Shown here: positions 35,326 through 44,812 of the stretch, piece by piece | Position numbering within the stretch: the stretch's first letter is position 1 | Layout: each line of letters starts with the position of its first letter | Assembly (NCBI RefSeq): GCF_001591545.1 | Contig: NZ_BCVC01000001.1 | Location: 1,426,001 to 1,490,000 of the forward strand | Origin: Lederbergia lenta NBRC 16444 | GTDB lineage: Bacteria; Bacillota; Bacilli; Bacillales; Bacillaceae_C | DNA length: 64,000 nucleotides | Direction of reading: 5' to 3' | The notes under the pieces: generated by a model | The model's database searches: none | Told to the model about the DNA's origin: nothing | Seen by the model: only the letters and a program-made list of their open reading frames with translations | Translations under genes and position numbers: made by a program

Positions 35326-37068
35326 CTATACTTGGAATTCGAATTGTTTGGAATAAAGCTGTGCAAACGCACCATTTCGGGCAAGTAAAGCATCGTGTGT
35401 ACCTTGTTCTATTATGCCATCCTCCGTTAACACAATAATCCGCTCCGCATTGCGGATAGTGGAAAGGCGATGAGCAATCACAATCGTTGTACGCCCTTTC
35501 GCTAATAATTCTAGCGATTCTTTAACAATGCTTTCACTTTCGTTATCTAGCGCACTCGTTGCTTCATCTAAGATGAGTATGGCTGGATTCTTTAAGAATA
35601 CACGAGCGATACTTAGACGTTGTTTTTGACCACCAGAAAGTGTGACACCTCGTTGCCCAATCTCAGACTGATAGCCATTTGGCAGCTTCATGATAAAGTT
35701 ATGGGCGTTGGCATGTTGGGCGGCAGCGATGACTTCCTTTTCGCTAGCAATTGGATTTCCATAACAGATATTTTCCATCACCGTTCCAACAAAAAGGTAA
35801 ACATCTTGCTGTACAATACCTATTGTTTTTCTTAATGACTGAAGCTCAATATCGCGAACATTGATCCCGTCTAGTAATACATTCCCTTTCGTCACATCAT
35901 AAAAGCGGGGGATGAGCGAGCACAAGGTAGTTTTTCCCGCACCGGACGGACCAACTAAAGCAATGTACTCTCCCTGTTGTATGTGAAGAGACATGTCTAC
36001 GAAGACATTATCTAAATGCTCTTCGTAACGGAAGGTAACGTCTTTAAACTCAATTTCACCACGTACCTCGGATAAGTCGAGGGCATCTGGTTTATTTTCG
36101 ATCGCCGGCTTTAGATTCATGATTTCCATAAATCGCTGAAAGCCAGTGATTCCTTCTTGAAATTGCGTACTCATATGAGTCAATTTCTGTATTGGTTCAA
36201 TCATAAAATTGATATACAGTAAAAAAGTAATTAAATCTGCTAAATCTAGCGTTTTATTAACGATACTAGCGCTACCGAAAATTACCACAGTAATCGTAAT
36301 TAATTGAATAAACGTTTCAGCGCCATTATAAAAATATGCTTCTGCCTTATAGGTTTTCTTTCGACTATCAAGAAAACGATCATTTTCTCGGTTAAACTTA
36401 TCCATCTCTATTTGCTCGTTGGCAAAAGATTTTACTACACGGATTCCCGATAGACTATCCTCAACCTGTGCATTTATGTCCCCGATTCGTTCTTTGTTCC
36501 TTCTTAACGTCTTGTTCAATATTTTGTTAAAATACAACGCAAACACACCTAAGATAGGTAAAAAACAGAATACTGCGATAGTCAACGGCGCATTAATCAA
36601 TAACAAAATAATAAACGCTCCAATAAAACGGACGAAATATTTGACGTAATCCTCTGGACCATGGTGGTATAGCTCTGAAAGCAATAGCAAATCATTTGTT
36701 ATTCTCGACATTAGCTTACCGGTTTTTTCCTTATCATAAAAGCTAAAAGAAAGCTTTTGCATATGCGCAAACAACTCGCTACGCATATCACTCTCCATAC
36801 GGACACCGATTTCGTGGCCTTTGTAGTCAACAAAGTAGTTTCCGGTATTCTGAACTACAACTAAAAACAGCATAAATCCACCAATCCAGTATACTTCACT
36901 TAGCGCAGAGGATAAATCTCCTGCCAAGACTTCTTTCGTAATATACCGAACGAGCAAAGGAAATATTAAAGTCACAGTAGATACAATTAAAGCGCATGCC
37001 AATACCGAAAGAAACAATGATAAATATGGTCTATAATAGGAGAAAAATCTTTTTACTGGAAAATGCAT
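35326..37068 (-). CDS. ABC exporter, fused membrane and ATPase domains
   Basis: 580 residues, the normal size of a half-exporter that dimerises. Six TM helices in the first 310 residues with the coupling motif FYDKEKTGKLMSRITND. ATPase: Walker A GPSGAGKTT, Q-loop VQQDVYLFVGTV, signature LSGGQKQRLSIAR, Walker B ILILDEATSALD, H-loop IAHRLSTI. Probably exports lipids, drugs or peptides. The ATG at 37068 has AAAGGGGTAAC upstream. A leader peptide ORF and a long hairpin lie in front of it, suggesting control by attenuation or translation. Confidence 0.93.
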   Translation of the reverse strand: MHFPVKRFFSYYRPYLSLFLSVLACALIVSTVTLIFPLLVRYITKEVLAGDLSSALSEVYWIGGFMLFLVVVQNTGNYFVDYKGHEIGVRMESDMRSELFAHMQKLSFSFYDKEKTGKLMSRITNDLLLLSELYHHGPEDYVKYFVRFIGAFIILLLINAPLTIAVFCFLPILGVFALYFNKILNKTLRRNKERIGDINAQVEDSLSGIRVVKSFANEQIEMDKFNRENDRFLDSRKKTYKAEAYFYNGAETFIQLITITVVIFGSASIVNKTLDLADLITFLLYINFMIEPIQKLTHMSTQFQEGITGFQRFMEIMNLKPAIENKPDALDLSEVRGEIEFKDVTFRYEEHLDNVFVDMSLHIQQGEYIALVGPSGAGKTTLCSLIPRFYDVTKGNVLLDGINVRDIELQSLRKTIGIVQQDVYLFVGTVMENICYGNPIASEKEVIAAAQHANAHNFIMKLPNGYQSEIGQRGVTLSGGQKQRLSIARVFLKNPAILILDEATSALDNESESIVKESLELLAKGRTTIVIAHRLSTIRNAERIIVLTEDGIIEQGTHDALLARNGAFAQLYSKQFEFQV

Positions 37069-37101
37069 ATGTTACCCCTTTGTAGTGTTATTTAAATATA
37101 C

Positions 37102-37155
37102 ACATATAAGGGATAGATCTTTTATAAATTATAAATGAATTTCCCCCTTATATGT
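37102..37155 (-). promoter_or_regulatory. Leader hairpin between uORF and ABC exporter
   Basis: ACATATAAGGG (37102-37112) and its exact complement CCCTTATATGT (37145-37155), 32-base loop. The first-transcribed arm lies inside the leader peptide frame; the second ends 33 bases before the exporter start codon. A ribosome stalled in the uORF would prevent pairing. Confidence 0.6.
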
Positions 37156-37185
37156 TTGTGCAGTTTGAGTTTTCATGTTTTTCAT
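37129..37185 (-). CDS. Leader peptide (18 aa) of the ABC exporter
   Basis: AAGGAGG (plus 37194-37200), eight bases, then ATG at 37185. The frame codes MKNMKTQTAQTYKGEIHL and stops at 37129. The Shine-Dalgarno is better than that of the exporter itself. The plan, a short translated ORF and a hairpin before an ABC exporter, recalls bmrB before bmrCD of B. subtilis, although the peptide is unrelated. Confidence 0.65.
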   Translation of the reverse strand: MKNMKTQTAQTYKGEIHL

Positions 37186-37218
37186 GCAAATTGCCTCCTT
37201 GTTTTGTGATAACTTCAT

Positions 37219-37232
37219 TGTAAACGTTTTCC
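37219..37232 (-). promoter_or_regulatory. Candidate cre (CcpA) site upstream of the leader peptide
   Basis: TGTAAACGTTTTCC matches the cre consensus TGWAARCGYTWNCW at 13 of 14 positions. It overlaps a possible -10 box (TACAAT on the minus strand), which suits repression by CcpA. Next to it is a second palindrome, TTCCTTAGGAA. Confidence 0.5.
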
Positions 37233-37362
37233 TTAGGAAGTAAATAATATGATTCTATTACTTCATTGATAGTTCGCCATATTCATTATGTAAAAACTTT
37301 TTGGGGAAGGTGGGAGAGGATTGATACTTATAACTTTAAATTATTGAACTGCTTGATTTGTC

Positions 37363-37400
37363 AAAAAAAACACCGCTTGATTTCCAAACGATGTTTTTTT
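37363..37400. terminator. Terminator of the methyltransferase gene
   Basis: ACACCGCTTG (37370-37379) with CAAACGATGT (37385-37394), wobble pairs, A run and T run on either side, so active in both directions. Confidence 0.8.
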
Positions 37401-37410
37401 GTATCCTTTG

Positions 37411-38229
37411 TTATTTAATACCTAGACGCATACGATAGCTAAAAAGGACTTCTTGAGGTTTGCCATCGAAAGCTTCCTCTACTTGATTACTAAATTTAGT
37501 AACCAATGAAAGAAGTTCATCTGCGCCTAATTTTAATGCGGTTTGAAGACCACCCTGACTTAGAGCAATGTTTGAATATCTGTTCGCATCACATAATTCC
37601 CAATGATGAAAGACGATTTCCTTAGAAAAAGAAAACAAACCTGATTGTCTAATTTGTTGTAGGTGTTGTTCCTTGTTCCATTTGTATGCCTGTTTTTCTT
37701 CTGACGATAATTGATTTACACGAGCATCAGCAAGTGCAATTAGTTGTCTATAACTTTCTTCCACATCTTTGTTAAATGTCGGCGGCCAGTCACAATCGTA
37801 AGCGGCGAAAACCCCACCTGGCTGCAGTACTCGGGCAAATTCTTTTAGAGTCAACTGCGGATCCATCCAGTGAAAAGATTGAGAACAAGTAATAATATCG
37901 GCGGTAGCAGATTCGAACGGCAGCTGATGGGACAAACCATTCTCAAATCGAAGTGTAGTTGGTTTCTGCTGTGCCTGCCAATTGGCAATGGCGACTTGAC
38001 GCATATCATCGTTTGGTTCGATACCAATTATTTCATCAGCATGACCTAACCATATGAAAGAAGAGAGACCTGTTCCACATCCTACATCCACAAGTTTTTG
38101 CGGCTTATCCGATAAATATCTGGTCAAAATCCGAATGACCTCATTTGGTGGAGTAGGACGATTTTCGTCATAGAGCATACTAAAACCAGCAAAGCGTTCC
38201 ACATTATTAATACGAATATCCTTAGCCAT
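37411..38229 (-). CDS. SAM-dependent methyltransferase, class I (type 11)
   Basis: 272 residues. Motif I LVDVGCGTGLSSFIW for SAM, motif II IIGIEPNDDM, motif post-I CSQSFHWMDPQLTLKEF and motif III RVLQPGGVFAAYD. The pattern is the UbiE/type-11 branch of small-molecule methyltransferases; the target is not predictable. Starts MAKDIRINNVERFAGFSM. The ATG at 38229 is preceded by TGGAGGAAAATC, a clear ribosome binding site. Own transcript. Confidence 0.88.
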   Translation of the reverse strand: MAKDIRINNVERFAGFSMLYDENRPTPPNEVIRILTRYLSDKPQKLVDVGCGTGLSSFIWLGHADEIIGIEPNDDMRQVAIANWQAQQKPTTLRFENGLSHQLPFESATADIITCSQSFHWMDPQLTLKEFARVLQPGGVFAAYDCDWPPTFNKDVEESYRQLIALADARVNQLSSEEKQAYKWNKEQHLQQIRQSGLFSFSKEIVFHHWELCDANRYSNIALSQGGLQTALKLGADELLSLVTKFSNQVEEAFDGKPQEVLFSYRMRLGIK

Positions 38230-38319
38230 GATTTTCCTCCACTAGCATTATTTGAATGTCATTTGCATTTTTCGGTATTATTATACCATTAACTTCTATT
38301 TCCAAAGCGAAAAACAGTA

Positions 38320-39657
38320 CTACATTTTCATCTTTTGATTTTCCTTTTCACTTATGTAGACATGACCTCGTTCCCTTGAAAAACAATTTTCCAGAATTAA
38401 TGATAAAATGATTCCCATTAATAATCCATTGCTAATCAGTGGACGAATAAAGCCTGGGATTGATTCAAAGTAAGTGGGAGGGAGAGTCATAATAATAATC
38501 CCAACAAATAAAGGAATAGCTGAACGATAGATATTAGTCGTATTCAATTCAATCTGACGAAAAAATTGTAAAGATGAATGTAATAATTGTAGGTAAGCAA
38601 CAAACAAAACAGCACTACCAACGCTTAACGGCAATTTAGAAAAGAATTGCCCGATCGCTGGAACCATTCCCATAATTACAAACATACACCCACCTAAAAT
38701 AAGCGGTAGCCTTTCAACAATCCGTGTTTGACTTAAAAAGCCAATGGAGGCGACATATGGCGCATAGGGAACCATTCCAAATAGCCCGGCAATCATTACG
38801 AAAAAACCACTTATTGTAATGGTACGTTTATATTGGCCGTTGGTAGTTTTCGAATGGTACATACCGTCTGTTCCTTTTAGCGCCCCAAAGGTATTAGCCA
38901 AATTCAATAGTCCGGTTAGTATAGCGGTAATAATGATACCTATATTCCATGCAGGTGCACCGAGCGGGAAGAGGCTCACACTGATACTTGTCATTTCTCC
39001 GGTCGTGGTTTTTTGCTCAAAAATGAGAACATATAAAATCCACCCGATTATAATTCCTAGTAAAAGAGCATACCTTCTAATTTTCGGTGATGCTTTTATG
39101 CTTATTATAATAACGATGGCAGCAATAGTTGCTGATAGTAAAAAAATAGGTATATCAATTTGTGCTGTTTCTGATTGCGTTCCAAAAGGAATACCAAGCA
39201 TTCCTTTTAAAAAGATGGAGATTATCTGACAGCCGAATAAAAACATAAACACCCCCATGACACCCTCACTAAAAAGCTTAGATACATATTTTCCTAGGCC
39301 ACTTAAACCAATAATAACAGTGAGGATCCCGGACATAATAATGCCAACAGCAAGACTGCCTCCAAGGGTACCTAGTGAGATGCCTTGTGCAGAAGCAGAA
39401 TAGCTAAGGCTTAAAATAACTCCCCACCAAAGCCCTGATTGTCCCTCCATGATAGATCGCTTATGACCAAACAATGTTTGAACAATACACGCCAAACCTG
39501 TTACAATAAACGACAATTGAACAAGTATAATAATTTGACCTTCGGATAATTGGAAAGCTGCTCCAACCGTAATAGGAATAACAACGGTATTTGTGAAAAT
39601 AAAAAATAGCCATTGCAAGCCGGCGAACCAGTTATTTATCTTTATTAGTTCATACAT
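38320..39657 (-). CDS. Nucleobase:cation symporter-2 (uracil/xanthine permease family, YwdJ-like)
   Basis: 445 residues from ATG 39657, with about 14 membrane segments. NCS2 features: QSGLWWGVILSLSYS, LSGLGKYVSKLFSEGVMGVF and TGLLNLANTFGALKGTDGMY, the last being the conserved loop of this family. It should import a purine or pyrimidine base. The longer in-frame upstream extension to 39825 is not family-like; AAAGGA (39670-39675) is 12 bases before the chosen ATG, a bit far, so the start is not certain. Confidence 0.85.
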   Translation of the reverse strand: MYELIKINNWFAGLQWLFFIFTNTVVIPITVGAAFQLSEGQIIILVQLSFIVTGLACIVQTLFGHKRSIMEGQSGLWWGVILSLSYSASAQGISLGTLGGSLAVGIIMSGILTVIIGLSGLGKYVSKLFSEGVMGVFMFLFGCQIISIFLKGMLGIPFGTQSETAQIDIPIFLLSATIAAIVIIISIKASPKIRRYALLLGIIIGWILYVLIFEQKTTTGEMTSISVSLFPLGAPAWNIGIIITAILTGLLNLANTFGALKGTDGMYHSKTTNGQYKRTITISGFFVMIAGLFGMVPYAPYVASIGFLSQTRIVERLPLILGGCMFVIMGMVPAIGQFFSKLPLSVGSAVLFVAYLQLLHSSLQFFRQIELNTTNIYRSAIPLFVGIIIMTLPPTYFESIPGFIRPLISNGLLMGIILSLILENCFSRERGHVYISEKENQKMKM

Positions 39658-40147
39658 AAAAATAATCAATCCTTTCATGTCACAAATTACGCTATATGGT
39701 GAAATTCCACTATACATATTAATAAAGTATGATACTACATAATCCCTAAATGGAACATTTTCATAAAAGTGAATAGTAGTAAGGAGGTAATAGAAGATCA
39801 AAGAATGATAGTATGTCTTATACAATAGTAAGAGATTATCTTTTAACTCATTGTAAAGAGATTTATTACCAAGTCAAGGATAGATAAATAGAGGTACTTA
39901 AAGTATTTTTCTAATATAACAAAATAGATGAAACGCGATTAATGCTGGAGGGAACTTATTCATCTTATTGCCAATGCAATACCGCATGCCATTTGTATTG
40001 TATTTAAGACCTTAGGAATAAATCAAAAAGAATATTATACTGGTTTTGATATTCTAAGTTTCATGAAAATATCCATTCAATAAATAGAAAAGTTACTGTG
40101 TTATCAAAAAATCACAAGCTGGAATACAGTTATTTTACGTCGTTTAA

Positions 40148-40176
40148 ATACAGAAAACACTATGTGCTAAATGCAC
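40148..40176 (+). promoter_or_regulatory. Replication Ter-like site 1
   Basis: CTATGTGCTAAATGCAC (40160-40176) compared with the B. subtilis Ter core CTATGTACYAAATNTTC: 13 of 16 defined positions agree. The 12 bases before it agree with KMACTAANWNNW at 5 of 9 defined positions. It is 160 bases upstream of rtp, where the B. subtilis TerI/TerII pair lies. Confidence 0.6.
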
Positions 40177-40286
40177 AATAATAAATATACTCTCGCTCAT
40201 CATAACAGAGAAAACTTTAACACATCACGGGAGGTAATAAGGAAAAAGAAGGAATAAAACAGGCGAGGACTAACATTTATGCTATA

Positions 40287-40315
40287 GTGTTATTAGCACA
40301 ATATGTAAGTAGATC
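40287..40315 (-). promoter_or_regulatory. Replication Ter-like site 2, opposite orientation
   Basis: On the minus strand GATCTACTTACA (40315-40304) fits KMACTAANWNNW at 7 of 9 defined positions; TATTGTGCTAATAACAC (40303-40287) shares TGTGCTAA and the closing CAC with site 1. Weaker than site 1 in the core. It ends about 20 bases before rtp, so an Rtp dimer there would also cover the promoter. Confidence 0.4.
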
Positions 40316-40335
40316 ATTAAGGGGAGGGGATTATC

Positions 40336-40707
40336 ATAACAGAGAAGCAAAGGGAAAGTACAGGTTTTCTAATTAAGCAGCGAGCATTTATAAAGCTATA
40401 CCTCATCACAAATATTGAAAATGGTAGATGGTACGGAATGAAATTGCTTGACGAATTAAGAAAGGAATTTAAACCCTACGGTTATGAACCACAGCACCCA
40501 GAGATTTATCGAGCATTACATGAACTACTTGAGCAAGGCATATTAAAAAGAGGTAAAATCAAAAAAGAAGGAAGTAAGTATCAAGAGATTGCCGTTTATT
40601 TTATTAGAGATACCGAAAAAGCGAGCGCTTACAAAAAACTAATAAAACATGACCTTGATCGCGGCCATCAGCTAATTAAAAAAGCACTCACAGATAATTA
40701 TAAATAA
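40336..40707 (+). CDS. rtp: Replication terminator protein Rtp, apparent ATA start
   Basis: The frame codes 123 residues that follow B. subtilis Rtp (122 aa) end to end: STGFLIKQRAFIKLYLIT, YGMKLLDELRKEF, EIYRALHELLEQGIL, KKEGSKYQEIAVY, and the dimer helix KLIKHDLDRGHQLIKKAL. Rtp is a winged-helix dimer that binds Ter sites and stops replication forks in one direction. The first in-frame ATG (40438) would remove 34 conserved residues including the first helix. Upstream, GGGGAGGGG (40321-40329) is followed by ATT-ATC-ATA in frame, with no ATG, GTG or TTG. ATA at 40336 has ideal spacing and aligns with Met1 of B. subtilis Rtp. A rare start, or a sequencing error at the start codon, must be considered. 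Confidence 0.9.
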   Translation: MTEKQRESTGFLIKQRAFIKLYLITNIENGRWYGMKLLDELRKEFKPYGYEPQHPEIYRALHELLEQGILKRGKIKKEGSKYQEIAVYFIRDTEKASAYKKLIKHDLDRGHQLIKKALTDNYK

Positions 40708-40893
40708 TTATAACTACTTTAATTTTGATAGCTAAAAACCAAAATTTAGAAACTACCAGTTCGAGAGATAAACTTATTTGAAAGTAAAGTAATGCGCTGT
40801 ATAGACACGTTAACGATGTAAACTAACTGCGAACAAGCGCTGAATACATTAGCAAGCATTGTTCGAAATAATTCAAAGATAGAGTAATAAACA

Positions 40894-40938
40894 AAGCCAA
40901 CTTTCTCGATTTAACCCTTGAAAACTTGGCTATTTTAT
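40894..40938 (+). terminator. Probable terminator after rtp
   Basis: AGCCAA (40895-40900) with TTGGCT (40926-40931), extended by TTTC/GAAA, then ATTTTAT. It is 190 bases past the rtp stop. Confidence 0.6.
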
Positions 40939-41079
40939 ATCGTAATTTCCCTATTAATATTAATATTAATGTTAAATACTTGCCCGAAGGAACTCTTGTT
41001 CGTATAATTAAATAATAAGAGAATTATATAGAATCAAAAGAAGAAAATACGTAAATTATGAAAATAAGAATGGAGGTGA

Positions 41080-41871
<792 letters not shown>

Positions 41872-41901
41872 TAACGCGTTATTAGAAGGAGCATTTTATC
41901 T

Positions 41902-42273
41902 ATGTGGAAATTGGTGAATGGAAAGTTAATCCAAACTACAGACGTTTCAAGGGTTAAATTTAGAACAAATATTAGTTCATCTATTTTAGAATCATTAAAA
42001 ATAACAGCTGAAGAAAATGATACTCACATTAATTATTTAATTGAAAGTGGATTGAAAACTGTTTTAGCGCAAAATGTTATCTCATTTAATAAAAAGTTAA
42101 GGCCTAAAGATCGCATTCAATACAAAACAACTTATGACAAGGAATTACTAGAGAATGTAAAGGATTTTGCAAAAAACAACCATTTATTTATTAATGACGT
42201 TATTGAATATAGCGTACAATTTATCGATATAGAAAATAGTAAAAATAGTAGCTACAAGCACAGGGTAGAGTAA
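41902..42273 (+). CDS. Tandem ribbon-helix-helix-like protein
   Basis: 123 residues made of two similar halves: RVKFRTNISSSILESLKITA plus THINYLIESGLK, and RIQYKTTYDKELLENVKDFA plus LFINDVIEYSV. Each looks like strand-helix-helix of the Arc/CopG (RHH) fold. Relatives in Bacilli are, as I recall, often named rRNA methyltransferase, but no methyltransferase motif is present here. AAGGAG precedes the ATG by ten bases. Likely a DNA-binding protein cotranscribed with the endonuclease; its operator could be the perfect palindrome at its own 3' end. Confidence 0.7.
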   Translation: MWKLVNGKLIQTTDVSRVKFRTNISSSILESLKITAEENDTHINYLIESGLKTVLAQNVISFNKKLRPKDRIQYKTTYDKELLENVKDFAKNNHLFINDVIEYSVQFIDIENSKNSSYKHRVE

Positions 42274-42296
42274 TATAAATGTTATATTACTCTACC
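42264..42296. repeat. Perfect 33-base palindrome at the end of the RHH gene
   Basis: GGTAGAGTAATATAA, loop ATG, and the exact complement (15-bp arms). It covers the stop codon (42271-42273). No T run follows, so it is a poor terminator. Its end is only 11 bases before the dif-like site. May be an operator, a recombination accessory site or an RNA-stabilising hairpin. Confidence 0.75.
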
Positions 42297-42307
42297 TCGT
42301 ACAACGC

Positions 42308-42335
42308 CCCCTACATAATATAAATTATCGGAAGT
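42308..42335 (-). promoter_or_regulatory. dif: Candidate chromosome dimer resolution site (dif)
   Basis: Read on the minus strand: ACTTCCGATAA, central TTTATA, then TTATGTAGGGG. Compared with B. subtilis dif (halves ACTTCCTAGAA and TTATGTAAACT around TATATA): XerC half 9 of 11, centre 5 of 6, XerD half 7 of 11; overall 21 of 28. The outer four bases of the XerD half differ, which is unusual. The position, 1.6 kb past rtp, supports the call. Confidence 0.5.
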
Positions 42336-42746
42336 TATAACAAATGACAAAATACAGTCTCATTATCCAAGTATACTATTAACATTGAGACAGAATTTGT
42401 TTTTTAGCGGTAAAACAAATTTTAACCTTTTTATTCGTACTTGTTTTTTATCTTATAACTTTTAATGCATCAAATTTCTACAATGAATTTCTTGATTAGT
42501 TTCTTTATCTCAATCAGCTGCTACTTAAAACTGTTTTCATTTAACCTGATAATATAAACTTCAATTAATCATTTTTATCCATATTTTGAACATGTGCTTT
42601 TTATTTATTATTATTTCTTCACATTGACTGCGAAATATCCGTCATTTCAACACGCATTCTAATGTTTATGTATTAGTTTATGAATAATCATTCTCCCCTT
42701 CTTAAGAATTTTCCACTATATGTAACTACAACCTTGTTATTGAGAC
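42336..42746. other. Intergenic, AT-rich, no gene
   Basis: About 410 bases without a supported gene. One 10-bp inverted repeat (AATTTGTTTT at 42394-42403 and AAAACAAATT at 42412-42421) may act as a weak rightward terminator. Confidence 0.5.
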
Positions 42747-42780
42747 AAAAAACAAGAGCACGGGAAGTTCCCATGCTCTT
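42747..42780 (-). terminator. Terminator of htpG
   Basis: AAGAGCACGGGAA (42754-42766) with TTCCCATGCTCTT (42768-42780), one wobble; leftward run of six T. Confidence 0.92.
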
Positions 42781-42787
42781 AAGGTGA

Positions 42788-44668
42788 TTATACCATTACT
42801 TTACAAATATCATTTGTAAACTCAACTGGATCGTTGATCGGCAAACCTTCAATTAATAACGCCTGATTGAACAATAAATGTGTATATAATGTTAATTTTT
42901 CTTTATCTTTTTCGAAAGCATCTTTTAATGATTGGAATACTTCATGATCTGTATTAATCTCTAATACCTTCTCAGCTTGAATATTCTGGTTATCAGGCAT
43001 TGAGTTAAGTACTTTTTCCATCTCAATCGTTACTTCTCCATCTGAAGAGAAACATACTGGATGGGATCTTAATCTTTTGGATGGTCTAACAACCTTTACT
43101 TTATCCGATAAAGTGTTCGTCATAAATTCAAAAAGTTCTTTGTTTTCCTTTTCGACGACTTCTGCTTCTTGCTCATCTTCCTTCGTATCAATGCCCAAGT
43201 CGCTACTTGAAACTGATTTAAATTCTTTCTCTTTATAAGTCATTAGCATTTTGATTGCAAATTCATCAATCTCGTCTGTAAAGTATAGTAATTCATAGCC
43301 TTTTTCAGAAACAAGCTCTGTTTGTGGTAGTTTCTCTATTCTTTCATTCGATTCACCAGAAGCATAATAAATATATTTTTGCTCTTCAGGCATTCTTGAG
43401 ATATACTCCTCCAATGTAACAAGCTTCTTTTCTTTAGAAGAGTAAAACATTAATAAATCCTGTAAAGTCTCCTTATTAGCCCCATAATCACTATAAACGC
43501 CATATTTTAGCTGTCTGCCAAAGGATTCATAAAAAGTGATATACTTTTCCCGATCATTTTTCAGCATATTCTGCAATTCACTTTTGATTTTTTTATTAAT
43601 ATTATTGGCGATTCGCTTTAATTGTCGATCATGCTGTAAAATTTCCCTTGATATGTTTAACGATAAATCTTGTGAATCGACCATTCCTTTTACAAAGCTA
43701 AAATAATCTGGAAGAAGATCAGAGCATTTACTCATTATCAACACGCCGTTGGAATACAATTCCAATCCCTTTTCATATTCCTTTGAATAGTAATCAAATG
43801 GCGTTTTTTCAGGAATATATAAAATAGCATGGTAGCTGATTGCTCCATCAACGCTAGTATGTATATGTGCTAGCGGCTTATCAAAGCCATAATGCTTCTC
43901 TGTATAAAAATTTTCATAATCTTTATCTGTTAGCTCACTTTTATTCTTTTTCCAAATTGGGATCATGCTATTAATTATTTTTTCTTCTGTATACTCCTCA
44001 TACTCATCTTCGCTGCCTTCTTTTAGTTTTCTTTCTGTTACATCCATTTTAATCGGATAGCGAATGAAATCGGAATACTTTTTGATAATCGATTGTAGAC
44101 GATATTCTTCTAAATACTCGTCGTACTGATCTTCTTCGGTATTTTCTTTTATTTTCAAGATAATTTCCGTACCGACATTTTCCTTCTCATATGGCTCTAT
44201 GGTATATCCATCTGCTCCAGAGGATTTCCATTTATAAGCTACATCACTTCCCAACGCTTTACTTATAACTGTAACCTCGTCAGCTACCATAAATGCCGAA
44301 TAAAAACCAACACCAAATTGACCAATAATTTCATGCTCGTCTTTCAGTTCATTTTCATTTTTAAACGCCAAAGATCCACTCTTAGCAATAATTCCAAGAT
44401 TGGTTTCTAGCTCTTCTTTGGTCATTCCAATACCAGTATCCAGCATATGAATCGTTCTATTTTCCTTATCGGCTTCAATTTTGATGAAGTAATTGCCTTG
44501 GTCGAAGCTTAACGAATCATCTGTTAACGCTTTGTAATAAATTTTGTCAATCGCATCACTCGCGTTGGAAATTAACTCCCTGAGGAATATTTCTCGTTGT
44601 GAATAGATAGAGTTAATCATCATTTCCAACAATCTTTTCGATTCTGCCTTAAATAACTTTTTCTCCAT
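42788..44668 (-). CDS. htpG: Molecular chaperone HtpG (Hsp90)
   Basis: 626 residues. N-terminal GHKL ATPase: [29 protein letters not shown], and [19 protein letters not shown]. Middle domain with [19 protein letters not shown] and [18 protein letters not shown]-terminal dimer domain ends normally. The start at 44668 is chosen (AAAGGGGAAG upstream); an in-frame ATG six codons earlier lies inside that site. Cytoplasmic chaperone for late-stage folding under stress. A CIRCE element in the leader places it under HrcA. Confidence 0.97.
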   Translation of the reverse strand: MEKKLFKAESKRLLEMMINSIYSQREIFLRELISNASDAIDKIYYKALTDDSLSFDQGNYFIKIEADKENRTIHMLDTGIGMTKEELETNLGIIAKSGSLAFKNENELKDEHEIIGQFGVGFYSAFMVADEVTVISKALGSDVAYKWKSSGADGYTIEPYEKENVGTEIILKIKENTEEDQYDEYLEEYRLQSIIKKYSDFIRYPIKMDVTERKLKEGSEDEYEEYTEEKIINSMIPIWKKNKSELTDKDYENFYTEKHYGFDKPLAHIHTSVDGAISYHAILYIPEKTPFDYYSKEYEKGLELYSNGVLIMSKCSDLLPDYFSFVKGMVDSQDLSLNISREILQHDRQLKRIANNINKKIKSELQNMLKNDREKYITFYESFGRQLKYGVYSDYGANKETLQDLLMFYSSKEKKLVTLEEYISRMPEEQKYIYYASGESNERIEKLPQTELVSEKGYELLYFTDEIDEFAIKMLMTYKEKEFKSVSSSDLGIDTKEDEQEAEVVEKENKELFEFMTNTLSDKVKVVRPSKRLRSHPVCFSSDGEVTIEMEKVLNSMPDNQNIQAEKVLEINTDHEVFQSLKDAFEKDKEKLTLYTHLLFNQALLIEGLPINDPVEFTNDICKVMV

Positions 44669-44713
44669 TTTTACTTCCCCTTTCAAACCATTTTTTATGT
44701 ATATAACTTTATT

Positions 44714-44740
44714 CTAGCACTCTATCTTCCTGAGTGCTAA
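44714..44740 (-). promoter_or_regulatory. CIRCE element (HrcA operator) of htpG
   Basis: Minus strand TTAGCACTC, nine bases, GAGTGCTAG: the CIRCE consensus TTAGCACTC-N9-GAGTGCTAA with a single end mismatch. It lies in the leader, 46 bases before the start codon and just after the promoter. Confidence 0.93.
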
Positions 44741-44748
44741 TCAATAAT

Positions 44749-44777
44749 TAAATACCATATATTTAATTATTTGTCAA
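44749..44777 (-). promoter_or_regulatory. SigA-type promoter of htpG
   Basis: TTGACA (44777-44772), 17-base spacer, TATTTA (44754-44749) on the minus strand. Consensus -35 and a moderate -10. The predicted transcription start falls a few bases before CIRCE. Confidence 0.65.
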
Positions 44778-44812
44778 TATACTAGGAGCAAATGGCTTAT
44801 AAGTAGGCATTC

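Larger units (their letters stand above)
39658..40335. other. Intergenic region with Ter-like sites
   Basis: About 680 bases between the leftward permease gene and the rightward rtp gene. It holds two candidate Ter sites (40148-40176 and 40287-40315). No open frame has a ribosome binding site. The remainder is AT-rich with the imperfect dyads expected of such a region. Confidence 0.6.

Noticed and set aside
40438-40707. Start of the terminator-protein gene at the first ATG (89 residues), read as a PadR-like fragment
   Set aside because: Homology to Rtp continues through 34 upstream codons in the same frame, so the ATG is internal.
42715-42735. CTATATGTAACTACAAC considered as a further Ter site
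   Set aside because: An extra base breaks the core, and the rest does not fit the consensus.
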